From: Treponema sp. | GTDB lineage: Bacteria; Spirochaetota; Spirochaetia; Treponematales; Breznakiellaceae | Reading direction: 5' to 3' | Assembly (NCBI GenBank): GCA_031266635.1 | Contig: JAISAN010000015.1 | Span: forward strand, 1 to 14,867 | DNA length: 14,867 nt | Part shown: positions 1 to 6,797 of the stretch, piece by piece | Position numbering within the stretch: the stretch's first letter is position 1 | Layout of the letters: each line of letters opens with the position of its first letter | Made by a program: the position numbers and the translations under genes | Notes under the pieces: model-generated | The model's input: the letters and a program-made list of their open reading frames with translations, nothing else | Databases searched by the model: none | What the model was told of the DNA's origin: nothing

Positions 1-3000
1 CTGAAAGATTACCCCCAGCCCGGAGAGGAAACGGCCAATCCCGAAAAACCCGGCGGGGTCCTGATAAACGGCGTTCCCGCCCTGGTTGTATATGAACCGG
101 GAACCTTTTCCCCCTTTGAACGGATGAACCGTTACAGCGCCGCCTCCAGCAATACCTCTTCCGCGTCTCTGGTACGCCTGTCCACGGGGGACCGGGTTTC
201 CGGTTATGAGCTTCTGCCCCTGGAAGACAGCGCCGTTTCCACCGATATTCCCCTGTATGCCCTGAAGGAAACCCGGCTGGGGATCTATGAACTCAGCGGC
301 GACGGCTTTCCCCGGGACCGGAGAAGTCCTGAAAACCGGTGGCCCCTGGGGAATTCCCATCCCCAAATTTACCTGCCCGGCGCCGGGCATTTTACCGGAG
401 ATTTGGGGGTCCGTTTTACCAATTACAGCAGCGCCGGGGCCTATTCCATTGGTACGGATGTGGTTCCCGGTTCGGTCCGGGTATGGCGCAGCGGTCTGGA
501 GGACCCCCATATCACCTACAACCTCACCAGCGGCGTGGTCAGCCTGGAAAACCCCGCGGGATTCAGTGAAGTTATCAGAATCACCTACCTGAAACGGAGT
601 GAGGAACGGCGTTCCGGGAGTCTCGCGGCGGGGTTGGGGGCAGTTTACGCGCCCGAAGGCCCTTTCCGTACCGATATTGCCCTGGGAATGCGATGGAATT
701 TTACCGGGGAAACCTATGCGGAAAACGGGGTTTTGAATCCCGGAACAGTGGGACTGGGCGTAAAAACATCCTGGGACTACGACCGCCTCAAGGCCCGGAT
801 TACCGGAGGCTTTGGGTTTGAACAGCCTGATACATCCGGTCTCTACCGGATCGCGGGTATGGAGGGGCATGAGATCTATCTGCCCCTGCCGCCGGAGAGC
901 TCCTTTATTTCCGAGGCCCCCGGCTTTTCCCCTTCCTCCTTCTTCAGCGGCCTAAGCCTGAATAACCGGGCGGATCTAAGCTACCGGAATTACCGGGATA
1001 CCAGTATTCTGGGAAACTCCAGCCTTATGTCCATAGACTGGGGCGGTGCGGCGCTGGTATCCGGGCAAAACGGTCCCTATCCGGTACGGGATTCGAGCCT
1101 TACATCCCAGACCCATGTTCTTGCGGCGGAATTTACCCTGGACAACCAAAAAGCCTGGGCGGGTTTTGAAGTTCCCCTGGGCAGCGACGGCGTTCTTATG
1201 GAGCAGGCCCGGGAAATTGAAATTCCCTTCCGGTTTTACGGCTTTGCGGCAACGCCGCCGCCGGATTTCGCCCTGATCCTCCAGATTGGCGCCCTTTCAA
1301 ACAAGGATCTGGGCTATGTGGAAAACCCCGCCCTCATCGTGGAACGGCAGCTCTACAAGGGCAGCGACCCTTTCCACATGAACCCACAGATAATAAAAAT
1401 TACCCTTACCGATGAGGATCGCCGGAAACTCCAGGGGGCAAATTTTATCCGCCTTTTTGCGGTTCATACCGGAACCGGAGAAATCCAAGGCCGGGTCTTG
1501 TTGGCCCCTCCCATCATTCGGGGTCTTGGTTTCAGGCCCCTTGTTGCCAGGGGAACCCATATTACCGGAGCTGAGGATTTTGGGGGAACCGATGAGGTGC
1601 GGGCCCTTGAAACCCGGGAAACCAGCAATCAACTGGAAAATAAATACGGAGATATTCTGGGCCGGCTTCACCGGGAAGGTTCCCGCCAGCGGGTTTTGGA
1701 ACTCTCCTGGAAAAACATGACGCCCGGAAGCTCCGCCGGAGCGGACGGCAGAACCAACGGCGTGCCCCTTTCGAGTTACCGGAAACTCGGTTTTTTTGTC
1801 AAAATGCCGGCAAACGCCGGAGACCCGGCTTACGAAACCCTGCGTTTTATCCTTGCCCGGGGGCCCGAATCCCTTGCCCGGCAGGGAGAAATTGTCCTGG
1901 ACGCGGAAATACCATTCCATACCTCTTCGGGGCCGTCCTTCCGCCCCAGTGAATGGTCGAAGGTGGAAATTGTCTACCGGGACGGAAAACAGGAAATCCT
2001 GGTAGAAGGAAGACCTGTCGACGGGGCGCGGCTGACATACCGGGGCGGTGAGGCAAGCGCCGCGGGAGCAGTGGGGGAAGAAAATTCCGGCTACCTGGCG
2101 CTTTTGGTAAATCCCGGAGGGAACAGGCTCCCTGACGGGACCCTTCTTTTTGACGAGGTCTTCCTTGAAGAAGCTTCACCCGCCTACCGGCTGAACGGAG
2201 GAGGCAGTGTAGAATGGAAACGGCCCGAAGCGCTGATAGAGTACCGGGGAAAAGCGGTGCTTTCAAACATTTCCCTGGCTACGGCCCTGGAATCGGGGCT
2301 CCGGGGCAACCCTTTTATCCCGGAGCCGGAAGGAACCGGAGGGGTAAGCAGCCGGTCCAGCGGAGAAGCCGTTCTGCTGGGAGCCCGCGTCAAGGGTAAT
2401 TTTTCTTTTACCGCCGCGGAGCACCTCTTCTACTGGAACGGCGGCCATGATATTTCCCGTTCCTGGGGTCCATTTTCCGCCAGCGAATCTTTTTCTACCG
2501 CCCCGGAAGATAAAACGATGGATCACCGTCTCGATCTTGGGCTTTCCGGTATGTTCAATACCCGCCTGAACGGAGAAGTTTATTACGAGGATGAAAAACT
2601 GGAACGAAAATGGAATGTCAACCTGGGTTTTTCACCGCCCCGGGACTATATTCCCGCCCTTTCCTTTGAAGCCGGCGCGATCTGGATCGAAAACACCCAG
2701 GACCCCGGCGGCTGGATGCAACATTACGGAAAAACCTGGGCGCGGAGCTGGGGCCCCATGATTCCGGATCTGGGGGCCGGGGCGGCCAACCGGAGTATCC
2801 GGGGGCTTTTCAAAATTACCGAAAAAACCAGCCCCCTGGGCCTGGAATTAACCCTGGAAGGAAATTCCGCTTTTTCCCTGCTCAATAACCGTACCCAGTC
2901 AACAAGCCTGGCCCGTATTGACATTCCCCTCAGTCTTCGTTCCAGCAATTTGAACTTCCGGGGGGAACGGATTTTTAAGCGGCATTTGTTGTTTTCAGGG

Positions 3001-3888
3001 CAGGACGCCCGGGATGACGGCGATAAATTCGCCGAAAGCATTGGGGATTCCCTGCCCCTTTGGGGGGTCTTTCCCCTGTATTCCCTCTTTGCGCCGGAAT
3101 TGGGGAACGCCCTGGATAAGGGGCTTTTGAATTCCCCCTCCGCGGCGCTGGGGGAATATACGTCTTTTACCGATCGTTTCGGTCTTACCCTGCGGCTTCC
3201 CCCTCTTTATGATCTTTGGGCCTTTGCCGTTCCCATCAGCGCTTCCCTGCAAATCAACCGGGTTTTGGAGCAAAAACTCGACACCCGGCTGGATGTACTG
3301 AACCTGGGGGGAAACCTGGGATTTTCCGCCATCAACATGCTCGGTTCCTTTGGAGCGTTTCCCCTGTTTCCCTTTTACATGGGGGATGAATTTACCCATA
3401 CACTGGAAACTTCGGTGGCCATTCCCCGGAACGAAACGCTTTCCTGGCGGTGTCAGTCCAGCCTGGCCGGATCTTTTCATGGGTTTTCCGGAGGGGTTTT
3501 GGGGTTTACCAATACCATTACCACCGGTTCCACAGGCTGGACAGAAAGTTTTGTCCTGGACTGGACTGTTCCCACCCGGAAAAGCCTCCTGAGCGTTTTT
3601 TACAACTGGCTGAGCGGGACGGCCCAAACCCAAAGTTCCTGGCTTGTCCTGGCGAACCTGATGAACAGCAATTATGAACAATTCCGCACCGAAACCCTGG
3701 AATTGACCTTTGATCACGCGGGGGACTATCTCCAGTGGAGCCTGATTGCGGGGCATGAGTCAATTATCCGCATCCTGGGGCGGCTTTATTTTTCGGTATT
3801 TGGCAAACTGAACACTACCCAGAATGAAAGAACCCAGGTTCTTTCATTCATTGGAACCGTCGGGACTACCCTCAACGTTAGTTTCTAG
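1..3888 (+). CDS. Large outer-membrane/surface beta-rich protein, 5' partial
   Basis: The frame is open from the first base to a TAG at 3886-3888, giving at least 1295 residues. The first in-frame ATG (124) sits inside obviously continuous protein, so the true start lies left of the window. No enzyme motif is visible. The first two thirds look like beta-sandwich material, including a stretch around 1780-2180 that ends in a 'FDEVFLEEA' segment, as in ligand-binding surface modules. From about 2390 onward the protein is rich in alternating polar/aromatic residues, Gly, Asn and Trp, and it ends in NVSF. A terminal Phe is the classic signal of proteins inserted by the BAM machinery. I infer an outer-membrane protein with a C-terminal barrel region. 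The size and layout recall SprA-like translocon proteins, but I cannot establish homology. The 3' end overlaps the convergent TPR lipoprotein gene by 45 bp. Confidence 0.75.
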   Translation: MKDYPQPGEETANPEKPGGVLINGVPALVVYEPGTFSPFERMNRYSAASSNTSSASLVRLSTGDRVSGYELLPLEDSAVSTDIPLYALKETRLGIYELSGDGFPRDRRSPENRWPLGNSHPQIYLPGAGHFTGDLGVRFTNYSSAGAYSIGTDVVPGSVRVWRSGLEDPHITYNLTSGVVSLENPAGFSEVIRITYLKRSEERRSGSLAAGLGAVYAPEGPFRTDIALGMRWNFTGETYAENGVLNPGTVGLGVKTSWDYDRLKARITGGFGFEQPDTSGLYRIAGMEGHEIYLPLPPESSFISEAPGFSPSSFFSGLSLNNRADLSYRNYRDTSILGNSSLMSIDWGGAALVSGQNGPYPVRDSSLTSQTHVLAAEFTLDNQKAWAGFEVPLGSDGVLMEQAREIEIPFRFYGFAATPPPDFALILQIGALSNKDLGYVENPALIVERQLYKGSDPFHMNPQIIKITLTDEDRRKLQGANFIRLFAVHTGTGEIQGRVLLAPPIIRGLGFRPLVARGTHITGAEDFGGTDEVRALETRETSNQLENKYGDILGRLHREGSRQRVLELSWKNMTPGSSAGADGRTNGVPLSSYRKLGFFVKMPANAGDPAYETLRFILARGPESLARQGEIVLDAEIPFHTSSGPSFRPSEWSKVEIVYRDGKQEILVEGRPVDGARLTYRGGEASAAGAVGEENSGYLALLVNPGGNRLPDGTLLFDEVFLEEASPAYRLNGGGSVEWKRPEALIEYRGKAVLSNISLATALESGLRGNPFIPEPEGTGGVSSRSSGEAVLLGARVKGNFSFTAAEHLFYWNGGHDISRSWGPFSASESFSTAPEDKTMDHRLDLGLSGMFNTRLNGEVYYEDEKLERKWNVNLGFSPPRDYIPALSFEAGAIWIENTQDPGGWMQHYGKTWARSWGPMIPDLGAGAANRSIRGLFKITEKTSPLGLELTLEGNSAFSLLNNRTQSTSLARIDIPLSLRSSNLNFRGERIFKRHLLFSGQDARDDGDKFAESIGDSLPLWGVFPLYSLFAPELGNALDKGLLNSPSAALGEYTSFTDRFGLTLRLPPLYDLWAFAVPISASLQINRVLEQKLDTRLDVLNLGGNLGFSAINMLGSFGAFPLFPFYMGDEFTHTLETSVAIPRNETLSWRCQSSLAGSFHGFSGGVLGFTNTITTGSTGWTESFVLDWTVPTRKSLLSVFYNWLSGTAQTQSSWLVLANLMNSNYEQFRTETLELTFDHAGDYLQWSLIAGHESIIRILGRLYFSVFGKLNTTQNERTQVLSFIGTVGTTLNVSF
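3822..3849. repeat. Perfect 13-bp-arm hairpin at the convergent gene ends
   Basis: GAATGAAAGAACC (3822-3834) is followed by CA and then its exact reverse complement (3837-3849). The hairpin lies in the last codons of the large surface-protein gene, and its right arm covers the stop codon (3844-3846) of the leftward TPR gene. There is no T-run on either side, so it is not a textbook intrinsic terminator. It could still mark or stabilise the 3' ends of both transcripts. Confidence 0.8.
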
Positions 3889-4857
3889 TTCATCCTCCGC
3901 CGGACTGGGAACCGCGGCGGCTTCCGCGGCCGCCCGTTTTGTATCATCAATAAGAGTTCTGATCCCCTCTTTATTGGCGTCGCTGATCCGTTTGTCCTCC
4001 AGCAGTTCCTCCAGCGCCTCTATATCGGTAAAACCCCCGGACACGGCGGTTTTCAGTTCCGTAAGGCCCCCGGCGCTTTCGGCATCGGCGATAAGGAGCA
4101 GCCGGGCGATGGTATACTGGAGGTCTGATTTTTTTGGATCCGTACTGTCCTGGGCAAGACCATCCAAGGCGGTCCGGTATTCTTCCAGCGCCCGGGCATA
4201 GAGTTCCTCTTTTTCCAACAGCCGGGCGTATTCATACCGTATTTTGGGGTCCGAATTGTTGATGAGCCATTTGGCATAGCTGTCCAGAGCCTCAACTTTA
4301 TCCTGGGCGGCCTGAATCCGGGCGTACAGCAGCAGCACCTCATTATTGTCCAGCAGGGCAAATTCGTGGGCCGCCAGAACTTCCTCGGCGGCGGCGTATT
4401 TTTTTGTGGCAAAAAGCACCAGCGCATAGTTGTAACCGTCATCGGCGCTTTCGGGAACCAGGGCCAGCACCCGCTGGTAGTAGCCCTCGGCGGCGTCAAA
4501 ATCTTCGGTTTTAATCCGCGTATACGCGGCGGCTTTGAGGGCCATTACGTTTTGGGGGTCTTTTTTCAGCACCGCCTCAAAATGTTTTGCCGCGTCCTCA
4601 TAGCGCCCGGCGTCAAAGGCGATCCTCCCCAGATTGTAATCCGAGGCGGTTTGGGTTCTGTCCGCGGCCCGGGCCCGGTTCAGCCATTTTTCCGCTTCCT
4701 CAAACCTTCCCAGCTCAAAATAAGCCATTCCCAGGGAGAAATATTCCTCCGCCGTTGCCGCTCCCCAGGTGGCGCAGGAATTTACCGCCCATATCAGCAG
4801 GCCCGCGGCAAAAAGCGCCGGGAAGAAACGCCGCCGGGAAAAAAAATCATACCTCAT
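3844..4857 (-). CDS. TPR-repeat lipoprotein
   Basis: This encodes a 337-residue protein. I chose the ATG at 4857 over upstream in-frame starts because it gives a proper lipoprotein signal: basic FFSRRR, a hydrophobic core (about residues 11-24), then a V-N-S-C lipobox with Cys28 as the lipidated residue. An AGGA Shine-Dalgarno sequence sits 8 nt upstream. From about residue 33 there are at least four consecutive TPR units (for example 'EEYFSLGMAYFELGRFEEAE' and 'YNLGRIAFDAGRYEDAAKHF'), followed by more degenerate helical repeats. A low-complexity Ala/Glu/Pro tail ends in GSNE. TPR lipoproteins act as protein-interaction scaffolds on the periplasmic face of a membrane, and the partner is unknown here. 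The end overlaps the large surface-protein gene convergently by 45 bp. The upstream spacer carries three hairpins. Confidence 0.88.
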   Translation of the reverse strand: MRYDFFSRRRFFPALFAAGLLIWAVNSCATWGAATAEEYFSLGMAYFELGRFEEAEKWLNRARAADRTQTASDYNLGRIAFDAGRYEDAAKHFEAVLKKDPQNVMALKAAAYTRIKTEDFDAAEGYYQRVLALVPESADDGYNYALVLFATKKYAAAEEVLAAHEFALLDNNEVLLLYARIQAAQDKVEALDSYAKWLINNSDPKIRYEYARLLEKEELYARALEEYRTALDGLAQDSTDPKKSDLQYTIARLLLIADAESAGGLTELKTAVSGGFTDIEALEELLEDKRISDANKEGIRTLIDDTKRAAAEAAAVPSPAEDELETNVEGSPDGSNE

Positions 4858-4900
4858 ATCCCGGTTCCTGTAACAAGCGCTTGATACATCCGCCCTCCGA

Positions 4901-4935
4901 GTCTTTCCCAAAACTCGGTTAGTTTTGTGGAAGAC
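4901..4935. repeat. Hairpin A with CGGTT loop
   Basis: The 15-nt arms 4901-4915 and 4921-4935 pair at 13 Watson-Crick positions plus one G-T wobble, with one mismatch, around the loop CGGTT (4916-4920). It lies upstream of the TPR lipoprotein start, within a run of three hairpins. The loop is the same as in the hairpin at 6148-6192. Confidence 0.7.
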
Positions 4936-4939
4936 TCTT

Positions 4940-4967
4940 GAAAAAGCGGCTCGGAGCCCGCTTTTTC
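4940..4967 (-). terminator. Bidirectional-type intrinsic terminator (hairpin B)
   Basis: GAAAAAGCGG (4940-4949) pairs perfectly with CCGCTTTTTC (4958-4967) around an 8-nt loop. The stem carries an A-run on one side and a T-run on the other, the usual shape of a terminator that works in either direction. Read leftward it lies 65 bp past the stop of the uracil phosphoribosyltransferase-like gene and before the TPR lipoprotein gene, so it probably ends the former transcript. Confidence 0.6.
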
Positions 4968-4983
4968 CCATAAATCTAAGGTT

Positions 4984-5014
4984 GCTTTCCCAAAAACTGA
5001 AGTTTTGGGAAAGC
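4984..5014. repeat. Hairpin C, 12-bp perfect arms
   Basis: GCTTTCCCAAAA (4984-4995) pairs with TTTTGGGAAAGC (5003-5014) around a 7-nt loop, and three more loop bases can pair if one A is bulged. Its left arm shares CTTTCCCAAAA with hairpin A (4903-4913), so the two hairpins seem related. It begins 18 nt past the stop of the uracil phosphoribosyltransferase-like gene. There is no T-run after it on the minus strand, so alone it is better read as a 3'-end stabilising or repeat element than as a terminator. Confidence 0.65.
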
Positions 5015-5031
5015 TTCTTCTACAAGCAGTT

Positions 5032-6102
5032 TTACGGTAAAACATTGTTCAGTACCGTATTTTCGATTTCCCGAAGCTGCGCCCGGTACAAGCGGGCGAT
5101 ATTATCCCCATAATCGGCAATAAGCTGGATAATATTCCGGGGATGCGCCTCGCCGTCCCTGCCGTTTATCCGATCCCCCGCATCGCCCAGTCCGGGCATG
5201 ATATAAGCCGCGTCGTTAAGAATGGGGTCCATCCAGAGGGTATAAACCTGACAATTATTCAGGGCCCGGACCACCCGGAGGGCGCCTTTCAGAGCGGCAA
5301 TAACGTTAAAAAATTGAATGGACCGCGGTTTAATGCCCTCCCCCAGCAGATATTTCACCACCGTTACCAGGCTTCCCCCGGTGGCGTTCATGGGATCGGC
5401 GAATATCAGATCTTTGCCGTCCAGGGTTTCCAGATTAAAAAAGGACTTGTCCAGATCGAGGATATACTCCATATTGGATTCTTTTTTTGTATCATCCCGT
5501 TTTATCCTGAAAAGCGCAAAAGGGCTTACATACCCGTGGGAAGAATACTCTTCAATCTCCTTGGACATAATCATTGAGGGCAGCAAAGCCCCCCGGAGCA
5601 TGACGCACATCACCGTATTTTCGATTTTTTCGTCAATATTGGTGATTTTATGGACCGCGTAATTCTGTACCGGAGCGTCTACCGGCGTCTTGACGATGAG
5701 GTAGTTTTTATTGACCCCCGGCGTACCGCCGTAGGCGAGCTTGAAAAGCATCTCATAGGCCCGCTGAATATAGTATACAAATTCCTGGTTCCCGGTTCGT
5801 ACATCCCGGAGTTTGGCAATGAGCCGCGACGCTTCGGGATGGCTTTCCTGGGGGGTCAGGAAAGAATACACATGAATTCCCGGGGCTTCCCGGCAGATTT
5901 CCTGCATCATAATGCCCATTTCATTATAGAGGGAGATTAAGGTATCTTCCGCGCTCCGCCGTTCTTCCGGCATTCCGGAAGACAGGCGTTTAAAATTCTC
6001 CATAACCCGGTCATAAAGCTGATTCATCCGGGACAAATAATCCCAATCGGCAGCGGTTAAATATCCGTCGAGGTCTTCCGCCTTAAGGACAACTTTATTC
6101 AT
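5032..6102 (-). CDS. upp: Uracil phosphoribosyltransferase-family protein with N-terminal extension
   Basis: This encodes 356 residues from the ATG at 6102 to a TAA at 5032-5034. A TTG seven codons upstream (6123) is an alternative start. The C-terminal half carries the type I phosphoribosyltransferase PRPP loop DPMNATGGS (residues 236-244), an upstream LRGALLP segment (169-175), and the UPRT signature PGLGDAGDRING (303-314). These are the hallmarks of enzymes that convert uracil and PRPP into UMP and pyrophosphate in pyrimidine salvage. Bacterial Upp proteins are usually a little over 200 residues. Here about 130-150 extra residues precede the catalytic domain, helical-looking and without a motif I know, and about 40 follow it. 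Salvage UPRT is the best guess, but the extension and the changed R-G-A-L-L-P segment leave room for another nucleobase or a regulatory role. The gene stands alone between hairpin-bearing spacers and diverges from the Rrf2 gene. Confidence 0.85.
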   Translation of the reverse strand: MNKVVLKAEDLDGYLTAADWDYLSRMNQLYDRVMENFKRLSSGMPEERRSAEDTLISLYNEMGIMMQEICREAPGIHVYSFLTPQESHPEASRLIAKLRDVRTGNQEFVYYIQRAYEMLFKLAYGGTPGVNKNYLIVKTPVDAPVQNYAVHKITNIDEKIENTVMCVMLRGALLPSMIMSKEIEEYSSHGYVSPFALFRIKRDDTKKESNMEYILDLDKSFFNLETLDGKDLIFADPMNATGGSLVTVVKYLLGEGIKPRSIQFFNVIAALKGALRVVRALNNCQVYTLWMDPILNDAAYIMPGLGDAGDRINGRDGEAHPRNIIQLIADYGDNIARLYRAQLREIENTVLNNVLP

Positions 6103-6110
6103 AGTCCAAA

Positions 6111-6139
6111 AGTATATTTTCAAATTTTCCCAAATGCAA
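6111..6139 (-). promoter_or_regulatory. Possible promoter of the UPRT-like gene
   Basis: On the minus strand TTGCAT (6134-6139) is 17 bp from TATACT (6111-6116). The -10 box is good and the -35 box is poor. Transcription from here would start only a few bases before the ATG at 6102, giving an almost leaderless mRNA and ruling out the TTG at 6123. Confidence 0.3.
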
Positions 6140-6147
6140 GCGCTTTA

Positions 6148-6206
6148 AAGGGAACCTCTGAAAACCCCGGTTGGGTTTCCAAAGGTTCCCTTAATTTAAT
6201 TTTTTT
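6148..6206. repeat. Long hairpin D with CGGTT loop and T-rich tail
   Basis: The 20-nt arms (6148-6167 and 6173-6192) pair except at two mismatched positions, with the outer 10 bp perfect (AAGGGAACCT/AGGTTCCCTT), around the loop CGGTT (6168-6172). A T-rich tract follows on the plus strand (6191-6206). It looks like a plus-strand intrinsic terminator, but no plus-strand gene precedes it. It may insulate the Rrf2 promoter, end an antisense transcript, or be a copy of a dispersed repeat. The same loop occurs in hairpin A. Confidence 0.65.
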
Positions 6207-6237
6207 GATATTTATGATATTTTTTGCGAAAAGGGGT

Positions 6238-6266
6238 TTTACAATTATAACAAAATACATTATTAT
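6238..6266 (+). promoter_or_regulatory. Sigma-70-type promoter for the Rrf2 operon
   Basis: TTTACA (6238-6243) is followed after 17 bp by TATTAT (6261-6266). A perfect TATAAT overlaps at 6264-6269 but would give a 20-bp spacer. The predicted start near 6273-6276 leaves a leader of about 90 nt before the ATG at 6363. Confidence 0.5.
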
Positions 6267-6306
6267 AATGGTCAGTAATTTCCCGGAGGGCCGCGGACCA
6301 TCGGAT

Positions 6307-6324
6307 CGGCGGTTTATACCGCCG
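6307..6324. promoter_or_regulatory. 7-bp inverted repeat in the Rrf2 leader
   Basis: CGGCGGT (6307-6313) and ACCGCCG (6318-6324) form a perfect inverted repeat around TTAT, between the predicted promoter and the ribosome-binding site of the Rrf2 gene. A run of A, not T, follows, so it is not a plus-strand terminator. An autoregulatory operator or a leader stem-loop are both reasonable readings. Confidence 0.45.
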
Positions 6325-6362
6325 GGTAAAAAAGCTTTAGTTCCATTGTCAAGGGGGTTTTT

Positions 6363-6797
6363 ATGAGAATTACCACACGGGGACGGTACGCGCTTCGGGC
6401 ATCCCTGGCTCTAGCCAGGTTGGGAAGAAATGGAGACCCCATTTCCATAAATATCCTGTCCGAGGAGGAAAATATCTCCTCTGTTTTTCTGGAACAGATA
6501 TTTTTTAAGCTAAGGAAGGCGGGTATCGTTTCCTCAGTCCGCGGGCCCGGGGGGGGCTTCTGTTTTGCCCAGCCTTTGGATAAACTAACGGTTAAGGAAA
6601 TTCTTGATGCCGCGGGGGAAGATTTGAGTATTACCCTTTGTGATAAACATAAAGAAGAATGTGACCGGATAAACGGCTGTTTAAGCCACCGGATATGGGT
6701 AGAAACGACGAACCTGGTCAATGACTATTTGCGCAGCCTTACCTTGTCGTCTATTCTTGAGAAAAATGAATTTATTGTAGAAAATGAAGCTTCGTAA
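6363..6797 (+). CDS. Rrf2-family transcriptional regulator with Fe-S-type cysteines
   Basis: This encodes 144 residues, the usual Rrf2/IscR size. The N-terminus (MRITTRGRYALRASLALA), the recognition region 'FLEQIFFKLRKAGIVSSVRG' and the glycine wing GPGGGF are classic Rrf2 winged-helix features. Three cysteines, Cys93, Cys100 and Cys106, with His109 lie where IscR carries its [2Fe-2S] ligands (Cys92/98/104 and His107), though the first spacing is one residue longer. A sensor of Fe-S status, oxygen or nitric oxide is therefore likely; this is inference from the family. Cys67, in the wing, is extra. AGGGGG at 6352-6357 lies 5 nt before the ATG. The gene overlaps the next one by 14 bp, so the two are probably co-translated and the membrane protein is its first candidate target. 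An inverted repeat in the leader may be its own operator. Confidence 0.9.
   Translation: MRITTRGRYALRASLALARLGRNGDPISINILSEEENISSVFLEQIFFKLRKAGIVSSVRGPGGGFCFAQPLDKLTVKEILDAAGEDLSITLCDKHKEECDRINGCLSHRIWVETTNLVNDYLRSLTLSSILEKNEFIVENEAS

Noticed and set aside
2995..3756. 253-codon open frame on the minus strand inside the large surface-protein gene
   Set aside because: Low-information Pro/Gly/Lys/Gln-rich translation opposite a continuous, well-formed coding frame.
4858..4971. 38-residue N-terminal extension of the TPR lipoprotein from an upstream start at 4971
   Set aside because: It would bury the lipoprotein signal peptide behind a basic, non-conserved-looking leader translated through two hairpins. 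The ATG at 4857 has a ribosome-binding site and a proper signal.
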